From the NCBI GenBank assembly GCA_003971905.1, contig RSEE01000162.1:1-64000 (forward strand): a DNA stretch of 64,000 nucleotides. Reading direction: 5' to 3'. Below, one piece after another: positions 45,941 through 56,536 of the stretch. Each line of letters begins with the position of its first letter. The first letter of the stretch is position 1. The translations under genes were made by a program, and so were the position numbers. The DNA comes from Moniliella sp. 'wahieum'. Taxonomy: Eukaryota; Basidiomycota; Moniliellomycetes; Moniliellales; Moniliellaceae. The notes under the pieces were generated by a model that was given only the letters and a program-made list of their open reading frames with translations, had not been told where the DNA came from and ran no database searches.

Positions 45941-46139
45941 TACATGATTAATGATTGCTCATCGAGCTACTGCAGCAGGGCGGTGCACCGTGCCCTTGGC
46001 TCTAGTGCGTTCTCATTCCAAGTCCTTAGTTCCGACATGTTAGTTCTTGGTTTTTGGTTCTCGGTTCCTGGTCCCTCTTCACTCGTTTCGTTCCACTCGG
46101 ACGCTGCGGTGCCCCCTCGCTCGCATCCACCCATTCATG

Positions 46140-46177
46140 TCACATCTCACATCTCACATCTCACATGTCACATGTCA
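46140..46177. repeat. Heptamer array TCACATC x3 then TCACATG x2
   Basis: Five units with an exact 7-bp period. The last two have the self-complementary core ACATGT; the first three differ by one base and are not palindromic. Confidence 0.85.
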
Positions 46178-47417
46178 TCAGTCATATTTGCCTCCCGCTC
46201 CACATGGCGCTGAATCGCTTCGCTCCCGCGCCTCTGACGCCCCCAAAAAACAACGGTAGCGCACCGACAGAGAAACAAAGTATGTATGCATACCCTGTTT
46301 GGACCGTCTACACTTCCGCCGCATACGTGCTACGTATAGCTAGTCGCGTGCACCAAGACGGCCAAGCGAGCGCGAATGGAAAGGGCGACAGGCGATAGAC
46401 ATCAAGATGGATGGGGGCACCGTACCAAGGTACATGTGCGGTGTGGTGGTTTGTACGAAGGGAGAAAAGGGTGTATACGTACAAGATTTTGTTCAGTTGT
46501 CGCCAGCAACCGTAATGATCTTTGTCATAGTCAATATGTCCGTGTTTAGCCATCACAAGAGCACCGTGTTGGGATTGATCGATCCCCGCCGAAGCGGTGG
46601 GCAGCCATCCGATCAAACACGGGCAGGACAGAGAGACAAAGAGATGAAGTATTGTACTGTACTATAGTAGTTGCCATTGAATAAAAGGTCTGCTTTTGAG
46701 CATCCGAGACGACCTTATATCGCTGGCAGCCACACTGGAACGTCAAGGAAACTAACGCAGAAACAGGCACTGAATCGATATCACTTCAGAACGAAAGAGA
46801 CACCACAGTATCATTGAAGGCTCTCCGTGTACTAAGCGCCCTCTATAAAGTCCGTTTGTACGCTCTTCCCCGATGAATCTCTCTACTTCTGCGTTCAACT
46901 CGTCCTACTCATATCTTCGGGTCCAGATTCGAACTTCATCATTCGTAAAAGTCCATTGTTCGTATAGTCAACTCTTCCCCCCGCGCCGGGGAAGAACATT
47001 CATGCACGGGGATTACCCAGTCACGGTTTACCCTCTGGAGGCATGTGTTGATCCGAACAGCAGGGGTCCGAACAGCAAAGATCTTGCTATAGTCTCACCC
47101 CCGCAATGCCATCAGCGCCAATAGTACATGAAAATAGCACGCGATAACACCCTGAGTATCAACGTTGCGTTTCTGAGAGTGAAGAAGGGGAGGGAGAGTA
47201 AAAGAATGTTTGAAAAGAATAAGAGGGAATAGGGGCAGCTTGAAAGAATAATGGCAAGGGGTAACCTGTGCTGAAGAGCACACAGAACGCAACAGAAGCG
47301 GGGAATTCGTAGCAATGGAGACAACAGAACGCATAAGAATATCGCGCAAGAAAAAAAAACTGTTGTTGTCCATCTTGAGGAGACAAAACGTGCGATGGGA
47401 AGCGGATGAGCGCCATT

Positions 47418-49525
47418 TCAACAGGTATCCATAAGGCTGTTTTTGGGCCAAGGGTACCGGTCTCGAGGCCAGACAGTGTAGTTGGGATTGTGTACACCTC
47501 GTAGTGCCTGTCAATGTAATCTTTGGTAGGGTAATCAGGAGGGTCGCACGAAAGGCGAGTTTGGCCCGGGCGCTGATACAAGCGGATATAGTCGATCGAA
47601 AGGCTGGAACACGAGTTCGTCCCAGTGCACCTGAACAAATCCAGAACTGACGCCTACATGCCAAGAAGAGGACGGGTGAGAGGGTTAGAATCGAATCGAA
47701 CAAACAACGCAAACGGAGCAGCCAGCAATGACGACTATACGCACCTAAGTTGACCACAATCGACATGGGCTCAACCGGCACCAATCGTTGTGACACATTG
47801 ACAGATTCTTGCGGACCAATCATAGCCGCTGACGCTGTCCAACGCGTTTGGCCGCCCGAGTACCACGACAGCTGACCGGCCGAGCCGTCACCATCAAAGT
47901 CAGGGTCGATCTGGACCCCAAAAGTGTAATATTCCGATCCGGGCGTATCGCGGTAGGCGCTGTCGGGGATGGGCGAGACGCCCGACATGGCTTGTTGGAA
48001 CACACCACCGCGGTAGCTGTTCCAGTGGGTACTGCGTCGAATGTATAGGAATCATTCGAGAGAGGGAGATAGTCTTGGCTAAAGGGGCACATCTGAAGAC
48101 TTTGGCTGGCTTGCCCTTGCATGCCGCTATTTGCGCTTCGAGGATGTCCACCTCAGGGGCACCACGGCCTACGTTGGGCCTTGGTCCCGGGTGGTCCTCA
48201 TTGGCACACGTGCAAGAACTCAACTTTTGTCCGGGCATGTAGGACAGGCGTCCATCGTACTGTGCAGAGTACTGTCCATGTGCGTTGAGCGTCGCCAGGG
48301 GCAGCGTTTTGTCCGGGTTGGTTTGGTTGGGAAGGGTTCCCCAGTCGCAGGCTTGGTACCTGTGAGCAAAGCAGAGATCTGTCAATGAAACTGTCCGATG
48401 GAGATGCGAGTGGGGGTTTGAAAGGGACGTACGAGTAGGGCCAGGTACCTTCGCTTGTACCGCGATAGCCTGGGCGAGCCAAGTTTCCCATCGTCCACAG
48501 ACCCGGCCAGAAACCACGCTGACTCGGAACACCGGGAGTTTGACGGCCATCTCGAGATAACCGCCTTGGAAGCAAAGTTTGTTCAACTTGCAGCATACCT
48601 GATGGAAATTGAGATTGTGGGTGTCCTTCTGCACCATGGTGATCTGCAATGCACCGCCAGTAGTGTTGATTGCTTCAGGGAGTACCATTCGTAATCCTGG
48701 TGGCACCATACCAGAAATCTTGGGCCTCCAAAACGGATCATCGCCCTGGCCAAAACGTTCGGCCTTCTTCTTCAAACTCATCGGAAAAGACCAAATGATA
48801 CTCCGAACCGCCTGCTACGGCCGCGGGGGTGGGGAGGTCCACGTGTACGCCGACTTGGGTGTGTCGGGATCGATGAGCTGAGGAGGAAGGGAAGCTCCCC
48901 GACTTGCCCCGTGTTGTTGAGGTTGACCATGTGGTGAGTGGGATTGAGAAAGTGGCGAAGAATAGGGTAGCCAGCAAAGAGCATCAAAATTCCCAACAAG
49001 AGAAGGGTCACAGTAAGTATATTGAGTAGGCCACGGAAATCTACTCCGTGCCAAAAATGGGACTTGTCGTCCTCAGCGTGGAGGTAATCGTCTGGCTCAA
49101 CCTCCTCATCCTGCCAGGCCCAAGGACCGTCTGTGGGAAGAGGAGTATCTTCTCTCATCAACTGCCTTTGACTCGAGGCAGGAGATGCCGAAAGAAAAGA
49201 AGGGTAGGTGTGTTGGAGCCGGGAGGCTTGCTGCATCTTGCTTGTGGGGGTGGAGCTGCGGGTACCCGACGGTGACATAGGTCGTCTCCTGCCAGAGCTG
49301 ATGGGTTGGAGAATGATGGGCTGAGATGATAGGGCCTGGATGGTATGCGCTTGGGTTCGATGAGAAGCGCTGACGCGGGACAGGGCTATTCGAAGCAGAT
49401 GGTGGTGTCCAGCTGTTGCCCCTGGCCATGGGGGTCGCGACGGGTATACTAGTTGGGCGTTGCTGGGTTCGTGGTGGCGACATTGGTCTGGGTTGGGTCG
49501 GTGCGTCAACGAAGTGCGTTGACAT
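47418..49525 (-). CDS. KRE6/SKN1-like beta-glucan synthesis protein 2 (GH16 fold)
   Basis: This is the second SKN1/KRE6-family protein in the window. The cytosolic head starts MSTHFVDAPTQPRPMSPPRT at 49525. The signal anchor is LLNILTVTLLLLGILMLFAG with YPILRHFLNPTHH after it. The lumenal part has EYHLVFSDEFEEEGRTFWPG, DDPFW, KDTHNLNFH, LNKLCFQGGYLEMAVKLP, YQACDWGTLPNQTNPDKT, MPGQKLSSCTCANEDHPGPR, APEVDILEAQIA (catalytic-region motif), EYYTFGVQIDPDFDGDGSAG, IDYIRLYQRPGQTRLSCDPP and YPTKDYIDRHYEVY. After one frame change the C-terminus reads WPKNSLMDTC and stops at 47418, the canonical family ending. Introns are 48360-48432 and 47654-47744. It differs clearly from KRE6-like 1 (25.3-28.6 kb), so the two are old paralogues. 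Other frame breaks lie near 49200, 48940, 48700 and 48540. Confidence 0.88.
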
Positions 49526-50303
49526 GGTGTGGATCGCGAGAGAGGTTGGTGGCAGTGTCGGTAAGGAAGGAAAAGAGGGGAGGAAAACGAAGAATAGGGA
49601 AGAAAAGACGGAGCGGAGAGGGGACTATATGCGGTCCTGCAGAGACGTTCGCAGCGGAGAGAAGGGGACTACTATAATAGCAACAGGGGGTGAGATATTT
49701 GAGAAAGAGAGGGCGTTTGCAAAGTGGCTCGGCGGATAAGAGGCGATGACCTTGGGGTATGTGGGGGTTTTCCTCCGACGCAGCGGGGCGGGAGTGGTAT
49801 GGCAATGATATGGCGGATGTGCGCGGATGGGGTTATGGGATGGTTACCGCCGGCGTCACGCGTCGCGGCCTCCGTCGGTCGTCAGGTGTGGAGCCAGCCT
49901 CTGCATTCCGACGCACTGGGCCAGTGCCAAAAGCCACCTGTCTCCGGGTGAGATCCCAGCAGGAGGCCACTGGGGTTTGCCCCCGGAGCTCCAGCGACAG
50001 GGTGCGGCGCCGCTCTCTGTGCCTGGCGCAGATATAACACGTTTTGGAACTCAGCCACCGCGGGGGGCCTGCCATATGCTGCTACCCTGCCGCTCACTCG
50101 CCGGCACCGCGGCCTAGCAGAGGACGTAGTCTCCGCTATGTACCATCTCATCAGCTTGGGTGGCAAAAGGCGCCTTGCCCCCGGGGGGTCTCACACAGAG
50201 TCCCTCCCTCCCCTACCATGCAACATCCAGCACCAATATCGGCCTTAGGTCGTACGCCTCGCGCTTTTTGGCCCCTGGGATCTATACGTTCAAGCCTCAG
50301 GCT

Positions 50304-50326
50304 GAGGCCTCAGGCCTCAGGCTCAG
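50304..50326. repeat. Palindromic heptamer repeat (AGGCCTC)n
   Basis: Starts GAGGCCTCAGGCCTCAGG; 7-bp unit with self-complementary core AGGCCT. The flanks continue with inverted GCTGAGG/CCTCAGGC words. Confidence 0.8.
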
Positions 50327-50577
50327 CATGCTCGCGTGAGACTCTCGTTCCTCCGCCGCGGGGCGCGCGAGAACACCACGGGATCCGGCATATCAAATTC
50401 CCATCTCAAGGCGGAGCACAAAAAGCAGTTGCTTGTGGCAGAGTGTTGCACACTCACATGCATCACAGTTCCTACCCGTCTGTATGGAGGGTCTTCGTGG
50501 CTTGGGACTCCCAGCCTCTTCATTGACTCATCCGTCGCCGCGTAAAGAAAATGAATCTTGTGCCTCTCGTGAGGCTC

Positions 50578-50597
50578 AGGCCTCAGGCCTCAGGCCT
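50578..50597. repeat. Palindromic heptamer repeat (AGGCCTC)2.9
   Basis: aggcctcaggcctcaggcct: same unit as at 50304, about 270 bp away. Confidence 0.8.
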
Positions 50598-50842
50598 AGG
50601 ACCTGTTTGAGGGTTGAAGTTCAACGTTCAAGAGGCTTGTGGCCTATGACGCGTGACGGTGGACGCCTTATCGACCTGATCATTAACCGGTAACCGTTAT
50701 ATCTATCGGGTATACTGTCAACGTAGGCAACGTCTATACGCTACTGATAATCGATAACTGTTGAAGATATCTATCAACCTGCCGCCACGCGTACACCTAT
50801 ACCTCCGTACCCTATAGCGCCCGACCGTAGGTTGGTTTTGCG

Positions 50843-50859
50843 TTCAAGCTTCAAGCTTC
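50843..50859. repeat. Palindromic heptamer repeat (AAGCTTC)2
   Basis: ttcaagcttcaagcttc: core AAGCTT, period 7. Confidence 0.75.
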
Positions 50860-51580
50860 GCAAGCAAGCATTCACAAAAACACTCATTTAGATATCGGTA
50901 GAAAGAAAGACATCGAGAAAATGCCTTCGCGGACTTCGGAGGCAATGGTGCGCATTTTGATGTTGAAGTTATAACCACGTTAAACGAAGACCAGCAAGTT
51001 TGTAAGTCACAAGATCACCGGGATCACTCAGGCCTGAATATTGAATCCTTAGCCTTAGGCCTCCGCAGTTCTCAGCAACCTCGGCCTCAGGCCGTATATA
51101 TGTGTTTTTGGAAACAGTGTAACTGCCGTTCTGACCGACACAAAGGGTTGCACGTCCACCTATTTTGTCACTGTATTTTCAACATCCGAAAACGTCTTGC
51201 GTCCGGCACACACCGCCCACTAATACGCCGTATTGAGTCCTCAGGCTGAGGCTTACTCCATCAGGACCGTGCTCATCCAGATCATATCGATGATTCTTTC
51301 CTGTACATACACATGTACACGTCGAGTGCTCACACATTAAATAAGCAGCTCCTTAGCTTCATTGAGATGTTAGTTGCAATACCCATGTCCTGCCACACGC
51401 GCTCCCAGCAGGACGTTTGCAGGGGTAGGATCTGTCAAAGAGACTGTCAAACAGTTGGAAAGACAGATATGCTGAGCCAAGCGTGCGCGCGCCCTTTGCC
51501 ACTCGAAACCTGAGGCGGGGTCTGAGGTGCCGGTGTCTGTTGCATGTGAGGCTTGATCGATGATGTCGATGATGGATCAA

Positions 51581-51604
51581 AACGTTCAACGTTCAACGTT
51601 CAAC
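51581..51604. repeat. Palindromic heptamer repeat (AACGTTC)3
   Basis: Three perfect copies of AACGTTC plus AAC; core AACGTT is self-complementary. Confidence 0.85.
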
Positions 51605-52702
51605 AGCCCCGCACCTTCCCGCGCACGTTGCGCATGATGCCGTCGGTTGGATTCCGAGAGAGGCGTACTTCCGGCGATCATAGCGAGCGACCGCGGAGGT
51701 CCGCCGCGTTTCTGGCGGGGGTACGGGCGGTACGGGCCACACGTGCCCAACAAGAACAGAAAGATCTCAAAAGCGGGTTTTGCCGTACACAGCGTACGAA
51801 TAGTATGAATGACATGTCACTGAGAGTGACTAGTGACAGTGGATGAGCAAAGGGTTATTCGTTCTCAGGTCCATATATCGAAAGGACACTTACGTGCATT
51901 ACGAGATGAATGGACGCAAGATATGGATGGCCACATGTATCTGTATTTCCGTATTTCGTCGTACACTGGCATCCATGATGAACGTAACCGAACTACCACT
52001 GGGTTGGCAGGGAAGCACACCTTGGTGGGTCCTAGGCCCATCCGGTCACTAACGTGTTTAATGTTCGCCAAGTCAGAGGATCACGGCCATCGCCCACGTT
52101 CACTTTGAGTTGGAGACCCCAAGTGGTCAGAGATGAGCCGAAGGGGAGGGGATACATAGGATACATACTGCCCAGTAGTCCTAGCCAGCGGACCCACAGT
52201 TATCTCGTGTAGCCGGATTGGCTCGGGCGCACGTCGGCCGTTCTGATGCACCCCAAACCGAGAAAGAAAGATGGGAGAAAACATATACATTTTGCATATG
52301 CCAATGCTCTGCGTGTGCGAAGATGTGGGGCAATCGCCCTGCCCCGTAGCACGAGGGTTTTGGGAACAAGACTAAGAAAGGAGGGGAAAGGAGAAGATGG
52401 GAGAGGGAAAAGGGAAAAGGGGAAGAGGGGCACATGGCGAGAGTATAGGACAGCATGAGTAAGAGTCAGCCTACGTTGAGGGGGATATTACAGCAGGACA
52501 AGGGAAAGAAGACTGGTGCCCATGGGAACCCGTGTGGATGATCTCCACTAAATTGCTACGCCCTGCGTCACCTTGGCCTCACCCTCCCCCACGCGCCCAC
52601 GCCGCTCGCCGCGCACCGCGTCCAGCACCGACAAGCTAACAAGCAAGACCTGCGACAAAGGGGCCTGACGCTTCCACGTACCACATCTACGTGGATGGAC
52701 AC

Positions 52703-54112
52703 TTAACGTGGTGTCGAAGCGCCTCCGCGGCCTCCACGGCGTCCAGCCTGGGACGCGGTACGTGCAAAGCCACCGCCATCGTCCGCTCGCATCGGAGGCA
52801 CCGACGCAGGGTTCTTCGTCTGCACCAGAACTTGGTGGCGTTGACCCGATCCCAGCTCGACCGTCACGCCCTGATGCTGGTCCGAGTGGGCAATCGCCTT
52901 ACGCGCCTCGTCGGGCGAGGCGAAATCAACGTACGCCCGACCGGCGGGGAGCATGCTGATGTTCAACACGGTCCCAAACGTGGCCATCGCAGCCTTGAGT
53001 GCATCGGTTTGACCTTGTCCACGTTGCGCACGTACAACGCTCGCACCAGGTACACGAGTGGGGGCGTAGGCTTCGATGGGGCAGCCTTGGCGCCGTTCGA
53101 GGGGGGCCGTGGGGCGTCGGCGTGGCAGGCTTGAAGGGGCTTTTGGCCAGCGGAGGAACCGTACGAGCAGGTGGAACCACCTTGGTCGCCGTTGCCGGTG
53201 CTTGGTTCACTTGGCAGCGTTCGTCGCGGCCAGGTTGGCCCAGCTCGTAGGCTTGGTCGGCTTAGGTGCCGGCGCCGGGGTAGGAGCCGGAACAGAGGCG
53301 GCGGCGGGCTCAGGGGCTGCCTCGGCAGGCTGGGATGCAGGATCCGTCGTGACGCCGCATCGGGCGACGTGGCATCGGGAATTCCTCATGCTCGCCGGTT
53401 CGTCTTCTTCGTGGGTTCAGCAACAGCGGGTTCGACTCTGGGTGCTCGAGGTGGCAGCGGGCGCCGTCTCGGTCGCATCTTCGGTCAGCGTAGCGGGAGC
53501 TCGGGCGCAGGCTCGGTGGCGGTCTCAAGGGCGGGCAGGTCAGTAGGCGCCTGGAGGAAGCGCGTTGCTCGGCTGTCTGCAAATTGGCAACGGCAGCGGA
53601 ATGTCCACGTCGTGGGCGACGAGGTGGCCCTCGTGTTCGGCCTGGGCAACTTCTGGTCGATGGCCGCGTCCACTTCCTGGGCAATTTCTTCTGGTCGACG
53701 TCGCTCTTGAGGGTACGGAACATATCATTCAGGGATCCAGTAGCGGCCCTTCGTCGGCGAGGAAGAAGGTTGGCTAAAGCGGCGCCAGGGGCCATCGTTT
53801 GCTGCTGAGCTCGCCGAGGACTTGGATGAGGATGCCGTTGGCGGCCGAAAGCTGGCATCGTAGTTGCTGACGCATACTTTGCAGTTGTCAAAGCCAGCAT
53901 CGGCGATGGTCTGCTTGATGGCAGCGGTGCCGACGACAGGACTGACGTCGTCGCCCTCTTGGCCAAAGACGAGGGTGGAGCGGTCGAAGTAGAGGCGGTA
54001 GAGCTGGGAGGGGTCCTGGTGGAGGAGGGTGTAGTACGGGTGATGAACTGTTGGCGACGTCGGAAGCGTCGGGACAGCGGGGGCGTGTCGGGGGGGCGAC
54101 GTGTGTGCTCAT
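52703..54112 (-). CDS. G3BP/Bre5-like NTF2-domain and RRM protein
   Basis: G3BP-type proteins join an NTF2-like dimerisation domain to an RRM and RG-rich tail; they act in stress granules and as cofactors of a ubiquitin protease. From the start at 54112 (MSTHVAPP) the NTF2 domain shows YYTLLHQDPSQLYRLYFDRS, TLVFGQEGDDVSPVVGTAAI, KQTIADAGFDNCKVCVSNYD. The middle is Glu/Pro/Ala-rich. The RRM has RNP2 LYVRNVDKV, then DALKAAMATFGTVLNISML and RNP1 GRAYVDFASPDEARKAIA. A short RG tail GRRGGRGGASTPR ends at 52703. The size (about 465 codons) and domain order suit the family. Frame breaks lie near 54045, 53720, 53400 and 52985. No intron was needed. Confidence 0.85.
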
Positions 54113-54830
54113 GGTGGGGGTGGGGGCAGAGGGAGGCGTGGTTCGTGGCGAAGGTCCGGTGCGGGAAGGCTGATGCGCTGCGGCTGACGCCGCTTACGCC
54201 CGAAGACTGGGCATAGGAGAGTGCAGAGTGAAGATTGAACGTTCAAGTTGAACGTTGAACCTTTGCAATCTGAAACTGGATCCACGCGTACCGAGTATCA
54301 AATTTCAAAAACGAACCTTTGAACATTCAATATTCAGCATCGACGTGTGCGTGTGCAATTTGGAATTGCGGGCCGTGCGCGTAGCTGCCAATATGTTTCC
54401 TCGGTGCAAACAGGCCACGTGGGTTGCGCGTTCCCTCCCCCATTCGCTTACCGCTGCGGCTCGCACTCGCATATAAGCAGCGCGTGTGGAGAAAAAGCAG
54501 GGCAGAACACAGGAGAACAAAACAGCGGCCTATACAGGAGCCTGTTACTTCTTCGCCAAGCTCCTTCTGTGAATGTGACGGACCATGCACACGCACCCAC
54601 CGGGGTGCGTATGGCCTGTTCTACAACTTCCTTGAAGTTTGACCGGTAAACCGATACCCCTTTGTATGTCTCCCTCCATCTCGCGCGCGTCTTATTCATC
54701 GCGTGTGACATGTGATTGCTTCTCAGTCCTCCTCTGGTATATAAGGCACCACATTCCATGCAGCCTGAAATACCATTGGCATCCAAAACAATCCCCCCTT
54801 GATTCTGACTTGCTTTCTATAGGTGGGTTA
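54113..54830. other. Intergenic stretch beside the LTR element
   Basis: Carries GTTGAACGTTGAAC at 54247-54260 (heptamer AACGTTG) and TATATAAGG near 54737. No gene recognised. The five bases 54826-54830 (GGTTA) repeat after the element. Confidence 0.5.
54247..54260. repeat. Palindromic heptamer repeat (AACGTTG)2
   Basis: gttgaacgttgaac; core AACGTT, spacer G instead of C. Confidence 0.7.
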
Positions 54831-55200
54831 TGTAGGCCAGTCGTGTGGCCATGCACAACTCCAGGCCATTCGTCCCGGTTGCCACTCAAGTCCTCCCCTC
54901 TCTACATCCACTGCAGGAGCTCATCCCACAACCGATGTCTCCGGGTTCCCTGGCCAGCGGGGGTGTTGACTGTGATCCTCTGGCTCCCAGTCGGTAGACC
55001 AGGTTCGCCTCGGTTCCATCGGCTTCCACGCTGACGTCCCTGCGTGTCACTGTCCCTGTGCCCTGCACTCTCTCCTGTGTGACTCACTGTCCCTGTGCCT
55101 AGTCCAGCCTCCTATATAGATGCCTCTGTACCAGACCCAACTCTGGCTCCAATCCATCACCTTCTCCTCATCCTTCTGCCCGTCCGGCTCCCTAGGCCAA
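54831..55200. repeat. LTR copy 1
   Basis: 370 bp. It matches copy 2 throughout apart from four single-base indels: C count near 54875, G near 54912, C near 55070 and C near 55131. A TATATAG promoter-like word lies at 55113. Confidence 0.9.
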
Positions 55201-55323
55201 CAGAGCTACAATCTGATCCCCCGGAAGGGGAGCGCTCTTCAAGCAAGCCCACCCCCAAGCCTACAAGCCCAAGCTAAGCCGCCAAGCCCACAAGACACAC
55301 CCGTCCTCCCGCCCAAACAACAC

Positions 55324-55403
55324 CCGCCACAATCGGCACCTTACCGCCACAATCGGCATACTACCGCCACAATCGGCATACTACCGCCACAATCGGCACA
55401 CTC
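55324..55403. repeat. 20-bp tandem array, four copies
   Basis: Units ccgccacaatcggcatacta start at 55324, 55344, 55364 and 55384, nearly identical, in the interior of the LTR element just after the first LTR. Confidence 0.9.
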
Positions 55404-55974
55404 GTCCCCCACAGATGGGCAATGATTTTTAGGGACAACACACGACGGAACAAAACGTGTGGGTATCGTCAACGAGACGAAATTCCTCCAACGACAAAAC
55501 GGCGCGCGAATCGCAGAAAGCGGGGTGGCTGCTCATCAAGTGCCCCACCCACGGCTACACGCCCCGGATTGCCAATCATCCGGGGCACCTGGGGAAAGGA
55601 TGGGGGGGGGTGGTCACCCAACTTCTTCCACTCCTCTTTTTCAACAACAAAGAGAACCCAAAAGATCAAGACGGTTGACGCATAGCGCCCGTTCATTTCC
55701 ATGCCCAATGGACCCCACTGGCACCAGGCATGCGGAACCAAACAACTACCAAACGCATCCAATTTTGATGCCAAACGACCTTGGACCGCATTTACTCCAA
55801 GTTTCCAATTTTCTTTCACTACACCTATAACTGGTGCTTTTACTTTTGCCCACCAAATCGTTCGGGCGCAACCCTACTACTTTTACTTCTAAGACTTCTA
55901 CAAGCATCTGGCGGTCGCACAATACACCAACCACAAGCGCTCGGCTCGTCAGGTGTCATCCTGGACAGCGGGGG

Positions 55975-56345
55975 TGTAGGCCAGTCGTGTGGCCATGCAC
56001 AACTCCAGGCCATTCGTCCGGTTGCCACTCAAGTCCTCCCCTCTCTACATCCACTGGCAGGAGCTCATCCCACAACCGATGTCTCCGGGTTCCCTGGCCA
56101 GCGGGGGTGTTGACTGTGATCCTCTGGCTCCCAGTCGGTAGACCAGGTTCGCCTCGGTTCCATCGGCTTCCACGCTGACGTCCCTGCGTGTCACTGTCCC
56201 TGTGCCCTGCACTTCTCCTGTGTGACTCACTGTCCCTGTGCCTAGTCCAGCCTCCTATATAGATGCCTCTGTACCCAGACCCAACTCTGGCTCCAATCCA
56301 TCACCTTCTCCTCATCCTTCTGCCCGTCCGGCTCCCTAGGCCAAA
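55975..56345. repeat. LTR copy 2
   Basis: Second copy of the 370-bp repeat, followed by GGTTA. No base substitution relative to copy 1 was found by eye. Confidence 0.9.
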
Positions 56346-56536
56346 GGTTATCCTCCTTTGTTAACCTCACATACGCCATAACATGTCAACCGTCCTCCAC
56401 ACGTCAACGGCTCTCGCTTGCTCTGGTAAGCGGTTCTCAGTGATGCACTCTCATTCATCGGTACAGTAATCGCCCACGGGTCGGTATGACATTCCTACAT
56501 CGACCCACCGAGCATGAGCCCATGGACGAACGAACG

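Larger units (their letters stand above)
45691..47417. other. Gene-free stretch
   Basis: About 1.7 kb with AAGCTTC and TCACATC/TCACATG tandem words at 45923-45940 and 46140-46177. No gene recognised. Confidence 0.5.
49526..52702. other. Gene-free stretch with palindromic heptamers
   Basis: About 3.2 kb. It carries AGGCCTC at 50304 and 50578, AAGCTTC at 50843, and AACGTTC at 51581, with further CTCAGGCC words around 51030-51260. No conserved gene seen. Confidence 0.5.
54831..56345. mobile_element. Short LTR element (TRIM-like), about 1.5 kb
   Basis: Two direct repeats of about 370 bp (54831-55200 and 55975-56344/5) flank 774 bp without recognisable gag or pol. Each repeat begins TGTAGGCC and ends CTAGGCCAA. 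GGTTA stands immediately before the first (54826-54830) and again at 56346-56350, a likely 5-bp target-site duplication. No clear tRNA primer site was found after the first repeat. A G-rich CAGCGGGGG stretch precedes the second. The size and lack of coding fit a terminal-repeat retrotransposon in miniature, which must rely on enzymes encoded elsewhere. Orientation cannot be fixed with confidence; a TATATAG in the repeats favours plus. Confidence 0.8.

Noticed and set aside
54730-54750. TATATAAGG as promoter of a gene at 54.7 kb
   Set aside because: No gene follows on the plus strand before the LTR element; the word may be chance.
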